Source of the DNA: Rapana venosa
Taxonomy: Eukaryota; Mollusca; Gastropoda; Neogastropoda; Muricidae
Length of the DNA: 64,000 nt
Reading direction: 5' to 3'
Assembly: GCA_028751875.1 (NCBI GenBank)
Contig: CM054159.1
Span: forward strand, 2,826,414-2,890,413
Made by a program: the position numbers and the translations under genes. The notes under the pieces are model-generated. The model saw only the letters and a list, made by a program, of their open reading frames with translations, was not told the DNA's origin and ran no database searches. Below, piece after piece: positions 47,741 through 59,449 of the stretch (within the stretch, counting starts at the first letter, position 1; each line of letters starts with the position of its first letter).

Positions 47741-50030
47741 GTCATGAAACATGGTTTTAAAACCATCCAAGAAGTTGCTGACATGAAAAGCCCTGGCGAC
47801 AGAACAGGAATCAAAAAGATTACATCTGATTCAAGGAACGCTTCCGTAACTCTATAACATCTTGTAAGTCCATGCCAGGGGCAGACTGTGGAAGTGATCA
47901 TGTCCCAGTTATCGGGACAAAGCGCTAAAATTGAAAAAGTTGTCAAAAGCAAAAGAACACCAAAACTGCAATGAACAGGCTACAAACTGACGAAGAAAAA
48001 CAAAGAAAAATACAAGATCAAAGTTGGAAACAATTTGATGGCCTAGATCAACTCACCACTACAGGGAAATGGCAGTGATGAAGACGCATCAGCGAGGCAG
48101 AAAAAAAATTATATACCAGTTTTTAATAGAAAGGAACATAAGAGTGGGGTTAGCTCGAGTTTTAAACCTATGGAAAACGGAGAAAGGCAAAAGTAGATGA
48201 AAAGAACTCGACAAATGGGTTAGAAAAGTTAATGAAGCCAAGGAGAATGGGTTCAAATGCAGTGCAAGGAATTGAAAGAATGCAAATTTTGATAGCAAAC
48301 TTATGCATGAAAAAATAAAAGATGTGACAGGGAAGAAGTCATCTGGCAAAACAGGTTGTATAAAGTGAGAGTGATGGGGAGATATACTCATGGAAAAGAA
48401 GATATTCTTAACAGTGGTCAGAATAATCGAAGAGTTATACACGACGCAGAGGTCACCTCTATATTAAACGAAGTGGCCACTAATCAGGAAGACGTAAGTG
48501 AGACTGCACTCAGCAGATGAAAAGTGGTAAGGGGGCCAGGACCTGATGATTCCATCTGAATTTGTAACAGCCCTGGATGAAGTGGGAATGAAGGCAGTCC
48601 CCAAAACTACTAAACAATAATATGACACAGGAGAGATTCCGACAGATATGAAGAAGGTCCATCTACATTGCGATCCCTAAGAAACTGGGTACAGCTGAAT
48701 GCGAAACCCAAATCGTACAATACCTGATGAGAGTCACCTCACCAAAGTTCTTTTTCGAATACTCATAAGAAAATGAGAAATAAATACTCCCCCGAAATAC
48801 ACAAAACGCAAATTTTGGGTTCATGGCAGACAAAGGCAAACCAGAAATGCAATCTTCGCATTGAAAACTCTCATGGAAAATCCATCGAGGTCCAGAAAGA
48901 CCTGTACCTCTGCTTCATTGACTACTCAAAGCTTTCGACAAAGTACGACACTCCGATTTTTTGATATTTTTAGCAGGGCTATACATCAACAGGAAGATCT
49001 TGGTCTCAAACATTATTGGGAACAGGAGGGAGCATTAGAGTTGACAATGACATCAGTCAAAATAGCAATTGCAGGGGTGTGAGGCAGGGCTGCTGTTCTG
49101 CTTTATTTATTTTAATGTATATAGTGAATAATTCCGAAATATTTAGAATCATGAGGGAATTAGGTGTAGGTGGCCACAACATCAACAACCTGAGATATGC
49201 AGATGAAACAGTCCTTATCACAAAATCTGAAGAAAAACTGCAAAAGATTTTAACAACAGTAACAGAGAAAGCGAAAAGAAAGGATTACAGCTCAATGCAA
49301 AGAAGACAGAATGCATGGTGATCTCGAAAAAAGCTGTTATACCACAATGCAACATAGCCTGTAAAGGAGAGAGAATCAGACAAGTAAACACCTTTAAATA
49401 CCTTGGTTGTACTATCACCCCGGACGGCAAGTGTGACACAGAAATCAAGAAGAGAATCGGTCAATCTAAGGCAACTTTTAACAACATGAAATGCATTTTT
49501 ACCAACAGTAAGATAAGCCTCAAGACAAAGATCCATGTTTTGAGAGCCTAGTATGGTCCATTCTTCTGTACGGATGTGAGTGCTGGACCCTAGCCAAGGA
49601 CACAGAACAGCGACTAGAAGCAGTGAAAATGTGGTTCATCCGGAGAATCATGAAAATCTCATGGACCAAAAAAAATAATAATGCAGAAGTAATGGAAATG
49701 GCTGGGTACAAGAGATCCTTTCTCAACACCATCAGAGAAAGACAGCTCAAAATTTTTCGGCCATATAATCAGGGCTGACGGACTAGAGAAACTGTTATGG
49801 AGTGGCAAAATCTGTGGAAACAAGAGCAGAGGAAGACAACGAACAAAATTCACAGACAGCTTAAACAAATTCGCAACAAATAAAGAGGGCACCTACAATG
49901 AGCTCATGAGAGGGACCGAGAACAGGGAAGAATGGAGTGCCATGCTCGTCGATGTCTGCAGGACCACACCGACACTTGAAGAAGAAGATGACACCACTGA
50001 ACCAGATCAGCCTCTAAAGCCAATCCTGTT
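47740..50030 (+). mobile_element. Degraded non-LTR retrotransposon, endonuclease end through RT
   Basis: Plus-strand pieces in order: an endonuclease C-terminal motif PGADCGSDHVPV (about 47875-47910), a linker with QSWKQFDGLDQL, RT segments at 48890-49230 (CFIDYSK, VRQGC, RYADETVLI), the thumb-like NTFKYLGCTITPDGKC (49388-49435) and LLYGCECWTLAK (about 49562-49600), and a C-terminus with GRQRTKFTDSL. The catalytic YADD box is YADE, and numerous frameshifts and stops occur, so it is inactive. Architecture is APE-type LINE. The 5' boundary is uncertain. Confidence 0.82.
48880..49320 (+). pseudogene. RT core of the LINE at 47.7-50.0 kb
   Basis: LYLCFIDYSK (about 48903-48930) corresponds to the first RT aspartate block; GVRQGC at about 49074-49093 to the fingers/palm block B; NLRYADETVLI (49187-49219) to the YxDD block with D to E. 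A frameshift lies near 49290, where the next frame (MVISKKAVI) takes over. Reverse transcriptase would copy element RNA at the nicked target. Confidence 0.75.
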
Positions 50031-50460
50031 TGTGGATGGACATGCAACTCCTTGCACTCACGTTCTACATTTTCTATGTAGTAGCTTCCATAAGTTTTTT
50101 TTCAGAGTTTAAAAAAAGGTTAAACGATATCTAGTGACCAAATTACTACATGGAAACTCTTCATCTAAAACATACAAATACTTACGGATTCTGCTCTTTT
50201 AAAGATTTCATTAAATGTAACACTGCATGTAGCTATGTGGCCATTTGAAATGGCTAAAGAAAAACAACTCACACTGGCCAGGTCAGCAGTCATGATTTTC
50301 ACGTGTGGAAGCAACAGTGTTCACAGGCTTAGCTCAGCTGGTGGCAAATGTATCATCATTTGCCATGAGTTGGCTTTTTTTTTTTAAAACACAGGCTTGC
50401 TTTGAGCTGTACATTTGTAAAGCAACAAATCAAAGGACTCAGATGATTTTTTTTGCTTTT
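50030..50460. other. Unassigned sequence
   Basis: May contain the 3' UTR of the preceding LINE; no tail repeat was seen. Confidence 0.35.
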
Positions 50461-50461
50461 T

Positions 50462-50625
50462 GGGTGTGTATGTGGGTTTTTAAAATTGTGTCATCTGTTC
50501 CCACCGGCACACAATGGTCTACTCTTTTGAACAGCCGAACAGGATTTAACGTGTGGGCAAGATGTTCTGCATAGGTTCACACACGAGGCCTTGGTTTATA
50601 GTCTCATCCGAAGGACTTTTATATA
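50462..50625 (-). mobile_element. SINE body fragment, minus orientation
   Basis: GTCATCTGTTCCCACCGGCA, GAACAGGATTTAACGTG, CAAGATGTTCTGC and TTTATAGTCTCATCCGAAGG match the full SINE at 59950-60310 in order and orientation. Head and tail are missing. Confidence 0.82.
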
Positions 50626-50659
50626 CATATATTTTATATGTGTGCATGCGTGCGTGTAT

Positions 50660-50686
50660 GCCTGGGTGCGCAAGTGTGTGTGTGTG

Positions 50687-50719
<33 letters not shown>

Positions 50720-50800
50720 CATGAACTATATGACCATTTTGTCCCAGGTAAAATCCCCCCCCCCCTATCTCCCCTCTCTCTCTCTCTCTCTCTCTCTAAC
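50660..50800. repeat. (GT)n, poly-C and (CT)n tracts
   Basis: GT run at 50676-50718, C run at about 50755-50764, CT run at 50775-50798. Confidence 0.9.
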
Positions 50801-50974
50801 ATGGTCTCAGTATGGTGTTCAATTTAAAATGTCATACCAAAACTTTCACAATGATGTAAAATTGGGGATTGACGTCATTCCATCACGTCATAATAAAAAA
50901 AACCTGAGGAAGGCGAAAGCCGAAATTTTGGGGGGAACATTTATTATGCTGGTTGTTATGCTTTCACTTATATA

Positions 50975-51072
<98 letters not shown>

Positions 51073-51100
51073 GGGTGTGTGTGTGTGTGTGTGTGTGTGT
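50975..51100. repeat. (AT)n-(GT)n compound microsatellite
   Basis: Two AT blocks split by TTTT, then GT with one GGGG interruption. Confidence 0.95.
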
Positions 51101-51264
51101 GATTTGATTGATTTGATTTCCTCCTCCCCCTTCAATATTTTGTTTAATTGACCTACAATATGTTTCAAATTGACCCAAGTGGATCAGAGAAAACTTACTC
51201 CTGTCATGCTTTGTTGAAGAATCTCATAATTATAACAATGGAATGAAAATATTAATTTTTTTAA

Positions 51265-51960
51265 ATATCTGGGGCAGTATTTGCTGATTTTACTAAGGCT
51301 TTTGAGACCGCTAACCATCACCCTCTAGTAAGAAAAATTGTCATAACTAGTTTATTACCAGATTCAAATCGACTTTTATGATAATTATTTTTTAAAATCT
51401 TAATTGAAAGCAGGCCTACAAGACTGCCTAATACCATTTCCTTTTACTGCCAATCACACTACTGTCCCCCTGGGATCAGTTCTTGGTCCCTGTTTCTTTT
51501 CCATTTGTGTTAATGATTTCTTGGTCAGTGCTTTATCTTCTTGCAAACTGGTTGTGGATGATACAACTATTTATAACAAGGGTAAATATGCAGATGTAAT
51601 CTGCAATAATTCACAGAAAGATTTAAATATTATGTATTTTCTTGGCTGATACTAATTGCATGGCTCTTCATTTTGAAAAGTCAAAGTTCATGAGAGTGAT
51701 AACAAAATTATGGGAAAAAAAGACATGCATTAAATCTTTGTCTCAAAGTGTAAAAGTCAATCATAAGGTTTTGGAAGAAGTTGATTCTCACAAATTACTT
51801 GGCCTAGATGTTGACAATAATCTCTCCTGGGCAAGTCATAACTGTTTCAAAATTGTTAAAGAAAGTAAGCTATCTCAAACAATGTTTCAGCTCAATAGAA
51901 TATAGTATTTACTTGATGAACAAACTTGGAAGTTGTGGTGTTATGGTTACATACAACACA
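51265..51960 (+). mobile_element. Second plus-strand non-LTR RT fragment (jockey/CR1-like style)
   Basis: Frames contain AVFADFTKAFETANHHPLV (about 51277-51330, RT block A, usually DxxKAFD), PLGSVLGPCFFSICVNDF (about 51466-51520, block B; PQGSxLGPxLFxxYxND in the family), KLVVDDTTIY (block C, YADD-like) and HKLLGLDVDNNLSWASH (about 51790-51840). Three frames are used, so it is a pseudogene. The GSVLGP and LGxxxDxxLxWxxH motifs place it away from the LINE at 47.7-50.0 kb. Confidence 0.82.
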
Positions 51961-52990
51961 CAACCAGATAATTCTTATCTCTGTCCATCAGCTTGACCAC
52001 TGTAGGGCAACACCCATAGAAGGACACCACAGGCGTCTCAATCAGTTTGGTTTTGCAACTAAGATGTCATTGTGGTCAGTAGAGGGCAACAAACCATCAT
52101 TCTCAACCTTGCAGGTTCAGATGGACCGTTCAAATCTGTTCGTTCCAAGCTGTCAGTGTGAAAAGGACGAACTGCTACACAAAACGTCTGAAACGTTTCA
52201 AAAGTGTACAGCCTAGAAAAGTCAGTGTGTGGTCCCAGGCTTCAATCCCACTGACAAGGCACGCATGCTCACGCTCAAAGGCACATAGTGGCATGCAACT
52301 TTTAACTGAGCGCTGCGAGCTGGCCGTTTCAACCTGACCCAAATAGTAAATGCTCTGTCTCAAAGGTTGGGTTGAACCTGACACCACAAAGCTGCTTAAG
52401 ACGTACGTTTACAGTGACATACGATCCTTCTGGGATCTGTTTACGTTTCGGTCTGACTGCCCCAGCCTTAGGGTTCAGGAGGCTTGTATGTCAGCTGGTT
52501 GCTTGAGGGGTGTTCTTTATACCTGGGATCACAACAGGCACTGCTGATATAAATATATCTGTTATAGAAAGCAGTGCAGGGCATTTGTTGGTGGGTGACC
52601 TCACAGCAGCTTGCGGTTGATAGCATCCTGTGAGCTTTGGGAGCTGACCCTAAGACAGCCACCTTCACTTTCACCTATCCCTTAGTCTTTTAGAGGGTTT
52701 GGGGTGCAACTGAAGACTACGATCAGTTTTGGACAGGGTGTGTTTCTATGTGAAGAGATCGGAATGAGTGGAGTGGGAGCAGCAGCACGCGATCTTGAAG
52801 AAAGAGGAGCAGCAATTTAAAATAAAAAAAGAAGTTTATGATTTCCTGTTAAACAAATGTTTTGCAATAAATAATCAAGTTTACCATTTCAGTAGTGACT
52901 TTTTTCAGGTTTTTTTCCTTTATGAATGTGTCTTCTCTCCTGATTCATGGGTTACTTTCAATTCATTTGTTGATACTTTCTCTGCTCACC
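51960..52990. other. Unassigned sequence
   Basis: No domain recognised in either strand. Short frames only. Confidence 0.35.
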
Positions 52991-53400
52991 GTGACATGAC
53001 ATAGTTCTTTCCTATTTATCTTTCTTTAGTTTTCTTTCTTTCTGTATTTTCGTCTTTCTTCATTATTTCTTTTTCCCCCTTCCATCCTTCACTTATTTTC
53101 AGTCTCTCTTTTTTTGTTAAAAGAAAAAATCTTTTTCTTTCTTTGTTTCCTTCAATCTTTTTGCGTCTGCCATTTTCTTTTTTCTTTTTCTTCTTTCTTT
53201 TTCTTCTTTCTTTCTTTTCTTTCTTTCATTTATTCTTTCTTTTTTATGTCTGCATTTTCTTTTCTTTAATCTCTTCACTTTTTTCTCTTTATTTCTCGAT
53301 TTATTTCCAAAACTACATGTCAAGTTTCTTTCTTTCTTTGCTATTGCTTATGTTTCCTGCACCCCCCCCCCCACCCCCCAACGGCCCCTTTTTTATTTAT
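52990..53400. repeat. Polypyrimidine (TTTC)n-rich tract
   Basis: Imperfect TTTC/TTCTT repeats with a C run at about 53363-53372. Lysine-rich or phenylalanine-rich frames here are artefacts. Confidence 0.8.
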
Positions 53401-53401
53401 A

Positions 53402-53462
<61 letters not shown>

Positions 53463-53492
53463 TGTGTGTGTGTATGTGTGTGTGTGTGTGCT
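53401..53492. repeat. (GT)n microsatellite
   Basis: Nearly pure GT with a few interruptions. Confidence 0.95.
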
Positions 53493-53764
53493 TGTTTATT
53501 TATCCTCTTTTTTAAATTTCTCCCTTTTGTGTGTGTGTTTTTCTTTGTGAAAAAGACACCCAAGATGCTCTCTTTTTTGGGTTTAGAATTCATTATTGTC
53601 TCTTTCTTTTTATGTCTGTGGCTTTTTTCCTTTTATTCTTTTGAATGTGGCTCATTACACCTATCATTTTCTTCCTCGTTCTCTTTCCTTTTTTCCCCCT
53701 TTCTTTCATTTTCTATTCTTTCTTTCTTTCTAAAAATAAGAAGCAGCTGTTTTCACTCTGTTTC

Positions 53765-55085
53765 TTTGTCTCTAGGTCTGTCTCTGTCTGTTTCTATGTT
53801 TCTAGTTCTGTCTCTGTCTCTCTGCTCAATGTGTCTTGTCTCTAGTCTGTCTCTGTCTCTCTGCTCAATGTGTCTGGTCTCTGTTGGTCTCTGTCTCTCT
53901 GCTCAATGTGTCTTGTCTCTAGTTCTGTCTCTGTCTCTCTGCTAAATGTGTCTTGTGTCTAGTTCTGTCTCTGTCTCTGCTAAATGTGTCTTGTGTCTAG
54001 TTCTGTCTCTGTCTCTGCTAAATGTGTCTTGTGTCTAGTTCTGTCTCTGTCTCTCTGCTCAATGTGTCTATGTCTCTGTCTCTTTGTTTCTAGTTCTGTC
54101 TCTGTCTCTGTGCTCAATGTGTCTTGTCTCTAGTTCCATCTCTCTGCCCAATGTATCTATGTCTCTGTCTCTCTGTTTTTTTTTCTAGTTTTGTCTCTGT
54201 CTTTGCTCAATGTGTCTTGTCTCTGTCTCTCTGTTTCTTTGTTTCTAGTTCTGTCTCTGTCTCTCTGCTCAATGTGTCTTGTCTCTAGGTCTGTCTCTGT
54301 CTCTCTGCTCAATGTGTCTTGTTTCTAGTTCTGTCTCTGTCTCTCTGCTCAATGTGTCTTGTCTCTAGTTCTGTCTCTGTCTCTCTGCTCAATGTGTCTT
54401 GTCTCTGTCTCTCTGCTCAATGTGTCTTGTCTCTAGTTCTGTCTCTGTCTCTCTTCTCAATGTGTCTTGTCTCTAGTTCTGTCTCTGTCTCTCTGCTCAA
54501 TGTGTCTTGTCTCTAGTTTTTTGTCTCTGTCTCTGCTCATGTGTCTTGTCTCTAGTTCTGTCCTCTGTCTCTCTGCTCAATGTGTCTTGTCTCTAGTTCT
54601 GTCTCTGTCTCTCTGCTCAATGTGTCTTGTCTCTAGTTCTGTCTCTGTCTCTCTTCTCAATGTGTCTTGTCTCTAGTTCTGTCTCTGTCTCTCTGCTCAA
54701 TGTGTCTTGTCTCTAGTTCTGTCTCTGTCTCTGCTCAATGTGTCTTGTCTCTAGTTCTGTCTCTGTCTCTCTGCTCAATGTGTCTTGTCTCTAGTTCTGT
54801 CTCTGTCTCTCTGCTCAATGTGTCTTGTCTCTAGTTTTGTCTCTGTCTCTCTTCTCAATGTGTCTTGTCTCTAGTTCTGTCTCTGTCTCTCTGCTCAATG
54901 TGTCTTGTCTCTGTCTCTCTGCTCAATGTGTCTTGTCTCTAGTTCTGTCTCTGTCTCTCTGCTCAATGTGTCTTGTCTCTAGTTCTGTCTCTGTCTCTCT
55001 GCTCAATGTGTCTTGTCTCTAGTTCTGTCTCTGTCTCTCTGCTCAATGTGTCTTGTCTCTAGTTCTGTCTTTGTCTCTCTGCCTG
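53765..55085. repeat. 40-bp minisatellite, about 1.3 kb
   Basis: The unit is a TCTCTAGTT start, a TCTGTCTCTGTCTC middle and a CTGCTCAATGTGTCTTG end, 40 bp in the regular part (54240-55070). At the left end units vary in length (CTGCTAAATG variants, Mg-less short units near 54140-54230). Because 40 is not a multiple of three, all frames are cycled, and the serine/leucine-rich frames are not evidence of a gene. Confidence 0.93.
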
Positions 55086-55109
55086 TGTCTGTCTTTGTCT
55101 CTGTCTTTA

Positions 55110-55328
55110 TCTCTTCTCTCTCTCTCTCTCTCTCTCCTCATCTCTCTCTCTCTCTCTCTCTTCTCCCCCTCTCTCCCCTCTTCTCTCTCAACACTTGCAT
55201 GTATATCCTTTCTTGTTTGTATTTGTAGTATCCCTGGATTAAAAAAAATCTTTGTTGTTGCTTCTTTTTCTTTGTTTTTCCCTATCTTCTTTCTTTCAGT
55301 GTTTGTCTCTTTTTCTGCAAATGACACA

Positions 55329-55400
<72 letters not shown>
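55110..55400. repeat. (CT)n tracts flanking a short unique spacer
   Basis: CT runs at about 55112-55190 and 55331-55400, separated by unique AT-rich sequence. Confidence 0.9.
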
Positions 55401-55544
55401 TTCCTTCCTTCTTTTCTCCAGTTGCTGTTGTTGTTGTTTTCTTGTGTGGCTTTCATTCCTTCTTTCCTTTCATTCTACTTTGTTATTCTTTTCCCCCTTT
55501 TTTTTGTTAAAACTAGCCCAAAACTTCTCAGACAGATAGAGAAA

Positions 55545-55720
55545 TATTTATTTACTCATTTATTTATTTATTTATTCGTCTATTTATTTCTTCTTGTATT
55601 TCCAGGACGATGGAATAAGTACTTTATGTGCTTTTTGTCTTTTTTACATTCAGTCCCCATATGTACACAGTTTTGTCAATTTTGTCATCCGTTCCTGCCA
55701 GCACACAATGGCCTGCATTT
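55545..55720 (-). mobile_element. SINE 3' fragment, minus orientation
   Basis: TTTATTTATTTATTCGTC, GACGATGGAATAAGTAC, ACATTCAGTCCCCATATG, TTTTGTCATCCGTTCC and GCACACAATGGCCTGC match the tail and body of the full SINE. Confidence 0.82.
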
Positions 55721-55739
55721 TCTTTCTTTATGAAAAAGA

Positions 55740-56010
55740 ACAGACAGACAAACAAATAGTCAGACAGACAGACTGACTGGCAGAGAGACAGACATAGAGA
55801 CAGACAGAAGGTCAAATGATCACATACAGGCTGCAAATGATGGCGAGGAGCAGACGTGACCTAGTGCCACTGAAATAGACTGCTATCGATTTGTATTGCC
55901 TGCCTGCCTGCCTGCCTGCCTGCCAGAGGCAGATGGAGAGAGACTTGGCTGTCTGCCTTGTTTGTTACTTTGTCTGTCTGTTTGTCTGTCTGTCTGGCTG
56001 GCTGATTGTG

Positions 56011-56100
<90 letters not shown>
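55740..56100. repeat. Simple repeats: CAGA, CCTG and CT tracts
   Basis: CAGACAGA at 55740-55810, CCTG repeats at about 55899-55924, TGTC/TGGC at 55965-56003, CT run at 56012-56100. Confidence 0.88.
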
Positions 56101-56102
<2 letters not shown>

Positions 56103-56435
56103 GTGGTTAGAACATTGTGCTCGCAATCTGATGACCGGAGGTTCGATTCCCGTTCAAGGGGACATTTTCCCCTGGAGTTAACAACAGTGCAGACTCCACT
56201 CTCCCCAAAAGTCCTTCGGATGAGACTATAAACTGAAGCCTCGTGTGCGAACGCATGCAGAACTTCTTGCGCACACGTTAAATCCTGTTCCGCTTTTCGG
56301 AAGAGTAGGCCATTGTGTGCCGGTGGGAACAGAAGACAAATTTATAAAACCGCATACACACGGGGACTGAATGTAAAAAAGCACATCCGTACTTATTCCA
56401 TTATCCTCGATATAAGAGAATAAATAAATAAATTA
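56100..56435 (+). mobile_element. Full-length tRNA-derived SINE
   Basis: Head: TAGTGGTTAGAACATTGTG (A-box) and GGAGGTTCGATTCCCG (B-box) at about 56100-56155. Body: AAGTCCTTCGGATGAGACTA, GAGTAGGCCATTGTGTGCCG and CCGCATACACACGGGGACTG. Tail: TTCCATTATCCTCG followed by an AATAAATAAAT 3' end. It inserted beside the CT microsatellite, so a target duplication is not visible. Reference copy for the fragments at 37.0, 37.6, 38.2, 50.5, 55.6, 60.0, 60.6 and 60.9 kb. Confidence 0.9.
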
Positions 56436-56439
56436 TAAA

Positions 56440-56486
56440 CAATACACACACATATACATATATATACATATATACATATATATATA

Positions 56487-56548
<62 letters not shown>

Positions 56549-56560
56549 CACATGCATACG
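56440..56560. repeat. (AT)n/(CT)n compound microsatellite
   Basis: ATATAC units, a CT run at about 56488-56510, then AT again. Confidence 0.92.
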
Positions 56561-57030
56561 TAGGGGAGACACCTGTTTTCTCATATAATCAATAGCAACA
56601 TCAATACTTCATGACTGGGTTGTCTCTGTTTTCGTCTCAATTCATTAGTCACCTCATGGTGTCGTCTGCCTTTAGCAGGATGGTAAAGCCATACATACAG
56701 GACATCATTCAGCTCTTTTTAGTCATTATTGAAGTTTCTTTCACTCAATATCAAAATAAGCGTTGATCTTGTTGCTTTACAAGATTCACCTATATTATTC
56801 TATTATTATTATCATTATTATTATTGTTGTTGTTGTTATTATTATAATTATAATAATAACAATAATTATTATAATTAATGATTATTATGCTTACGATTAT
56901 CATCATCATCATTAGACAAAGTTTCACAATGACGTATTAGTGATATTGACGTCATTCCAACACTCATTATACATAAACATTCCTTTGATGATGGGGAAAG
57001 CTGAAAGTTTGGGGAACACCTATACATTCG
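56560..57030. other. Mostly unassigned, with (ATT)n tract
   Basis: An ATT/GTT repeat lies at about 56795-56905. The rest shows no feature. A TTTCACAATGACGT phrase at 56923 and GACGTCATTCCA at 56950 resemble 50846-50885, suggesting another dispersed repeat. Confidence 0.5.
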
Positions 57031-57061
57031 TTCTAATCTCTCTCTGTGTCTCTGTCTCTGT

Positions 57062-57066
57062 CTCTG

Positions 57067-57097
<31 letters not shown>

Positions 57098-57136
57098 TGT
57101 GTGTGTGTGTGTGTGTTGTGTGTGTGTGTGTGTGTG

Positions 57137-57182
<46 letters not shown>

Positions 57183-57187
57183 GTGTG

Positions 57188-57276
<89 letters not shown>
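57062..57276. repeat. (GT)n-(GA)n compound microsatellite
   Basis: GT to about 57140, then GA with one GTATGTGTGTGG interruption. Confidence 0.95.
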
Positions 57277-57549
57277 GTTGTTGTTGTCTTCAATTTAACG
57301 TCTGTTCACTCTAAGTGATATTAGACGAAGGAAATAGAAAGTGTAGTAGAAGTTAAAGAAGGGGGAAGAAGGAGTGGAAGGAGAAAAGGTTAAGAAATAG
57401 CATGTGTTGGGGTTTGTTTGTTTTTTGGAAAACACACACACACAAACTAAAACACCCCCCCCCCACCCCCCAACCAACCTAGAAAAGTAATGATAATACT
57501 TTTAAACAGGAGCAAAATATAAACTCAACAATGTGGAAACATGAAATAA

Positions 57550-59004
57550 CAATAATGTAACTACAATAAATATTCAAGTGGACTATGCAATAAACATCTG
57601 GCAATGGCAAAGGCTAGCTTTGAATTTTCAAATACATTTTCCAGAGACTGTTCAGAAAATGTAGGTAAAAAAGGTTTTACAATAGGGCAATCAAATATGA
57701 TATGAGTATTGGAAATATGATCCCCACATAGACATCTAACATGTTTACAAAATTTTGTAAGGAATGCATTTAACTTCATTCTAAAATATAGTGAATTAAC
57801 CTTTCTCACGGTTATAAAACGTGAATCTATTTGAGAAGGAGCCATATAACAAGAAATATGGGCAGTGGTCAGGCAACTTTTTAAATATCGTTCCTTGAAT
57901 TGATCAGATTCTTTAAACTTACCCCATGAAGTTTGTTCTAATATACGATATCCCTCCTGTAGAGATAAGGGAACATGCAGTTCTATCGATTCCATATCAT
58001 GTCTTGCCCCCTTTTTTGCAGCTCTGTCAGCCCACTCATTTGAAAAAATTCCAACGTGAGAAGGCACCCAACAAAAAAACACAGGAATACCTCTTAAACT
58101 TAGGAGGTGTATTACATATTTGATTTCAAAAATAATTCTGGAGACCTTCTTGAAATTCGGGGATTTTATAGCATACAATACTGACTTGGAGTCAACACAA
58201 AGCAAGATATGAAAGAGATAAAATGGAAAATCAAGAATATAGTTAAGAGCCATAAGAACTGCAATAAGTTCAGCTGTAAATATTGAACGATGTTTACCAG
58301 ATAGTACGATTTCTCAATTTTAAGTGCTGGTATGACAAATGCAGAGCCTGTGTCATGATTTTCTAAAACAGATCCATCGGTATAAACTTTTAAGCAGTCA
58401 GCATACTTATTTTCAATATGCGACCAAACATATGCAACCATGATGTTTGATTTTCATTCTTTTTTTCATTAATATATTCTATATCAAAACAGGCTTTATT
58501 CATCTCTCATGAAGGACATGGTAAAGCTTCTTTTTGTGTTTCTAAATAATGTGTATTAAGTTTAGATTTTTTAAAGAGATCTGATACATAAGTGCCAATA
58601 GGCATTAAACACGAAATTTGTTTAGCCCTTTTTGGAAAATTCGTTTCTGCTTGAACTTTTAATTCATTACAGACAAAATTTTCGTCATTCGTGCTCCGTA
58701 ACACATATTTGGCGCATGAAAGTTATCGGTATTCAGCTAGGGGAAGTTCCCCAATTTCCTTATAAGTTTCTATGGTGGTTGCATGGAATGGTACCCCAAG
58801 TGCAAGTTTGTACGCCTTACAATCTATACTTTGGAGTTTTTTAAGTAAATAATTAGGAGCACTGAAAAAGACTTCTTGTCCATAAGACAGTTTGGAACGT
58901 ACAAGTGACTTAGACAAGCATTTAAGAGTGAAGATATCTTGTCCCCAGGACTGTCTGCAGACCATTTTAAGAAAATTGATGCATTTCCTTGCTTTTGTTA
59001 AAAT

Positions 59005-59010
<6 letters not shown>
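57550..59010 (-). mobile_element. 3' part of a non-LTR retrotransposon with RNase H domain
   Basis: Minus strand: end of RT and linker at 59000-58730 (WGQDIFTLKCLSKSLVRSKL, then SYGQEVF), connector 58704-58507, RNase H 58390-57980, and a C-terminal zinc-binding-like segment (CLCGDHISNTHIIFDC). RNase H after RT in one ORF is typical of I-clade and related LINEs. Frameshifts occur near 58290 and 58730, and the 5' part is cut at the GT microsatellite around 59000. Confidence 0.85.
57561..58400 (-). pseudogene. RNase H domain and C-terminus of the LINE
   Basis: KVYTDGSVLENHDTGSAFVI (about 58394-58335) supplies the first catalytic aspartate (TDGS). After a frameshift the AEL-like segment and LLCVDSKSVLYAIKS follow (third acidic position D), then CWVPSHVGIFSNEWADRAAK (about 58074-58015), which holds the H and final D. 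RNase H would remove the RNA strand after first-strand synthesis. The frame from 58253 stays open for 230 codons to 57561, relatively well preserved. Confidence 0.85.

Positions 59011-59050
<40 letters not shown>
58985..59050. repeat. (GT)n microsatellite
   Basis: Pure GT run truncating the LINE on its 5' side. Confidence 0.93.
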
Positions 59051-59059
59051 ACAGACAGA

Positions 59060-59200
59060 AAAAAGACAAGACGGACTAAGGCGCCAAGCACGGACAGATA
59101 GATGGAGACAGAGACACAAAGCCAGACAAAAAGACAGACAGGCTGACTGACTGACTCACTCACTGACTGACAAACAAGACTCAATGCCAGAGAGGTATTT
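59060..59200. repeat. CAGA/CTGA simple repeats
   Basis: GACAGA and GACTGACT units in imperfect runs. Confidence 0.7.
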
Positions 59201-59337
59201 ATTGAAAACAAGTCTGATAGGCATACGATACAATAATTACAGACGTTGCATATATATGTACAAGACAGTAATAACTTCTATCTAGAAAATAATAATCAAT
59301 ACAATTTCTGATACTCAGACACATGCGCACAAAATAT

Positions 59338-59445
59338 ACAGACATGCACACACGCACAAATGCCCGCACGGTGCGAGCATATTCACCCATGCATACTTGT
59401 GCGCACACGCACGCGCGCGCACGCGCACGCACACACACACATTAC
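59338..59445. repeat. (CA)n/(CG)n tract
   Basis: Alternating purine-pyrimidine sequence with CGCGCGCACGCGCACG, a Z-DNA-prone composition. Confidence 0.85.
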
Positions 59446-59449
59446 ATAA

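Noticed and set aside
54319..55022. Repetitive SVSVSLLNVSCL-type frames
   Set aside because: Generated by the 40-bp minisatellite; the period is not a multiple of three and frames rotate.
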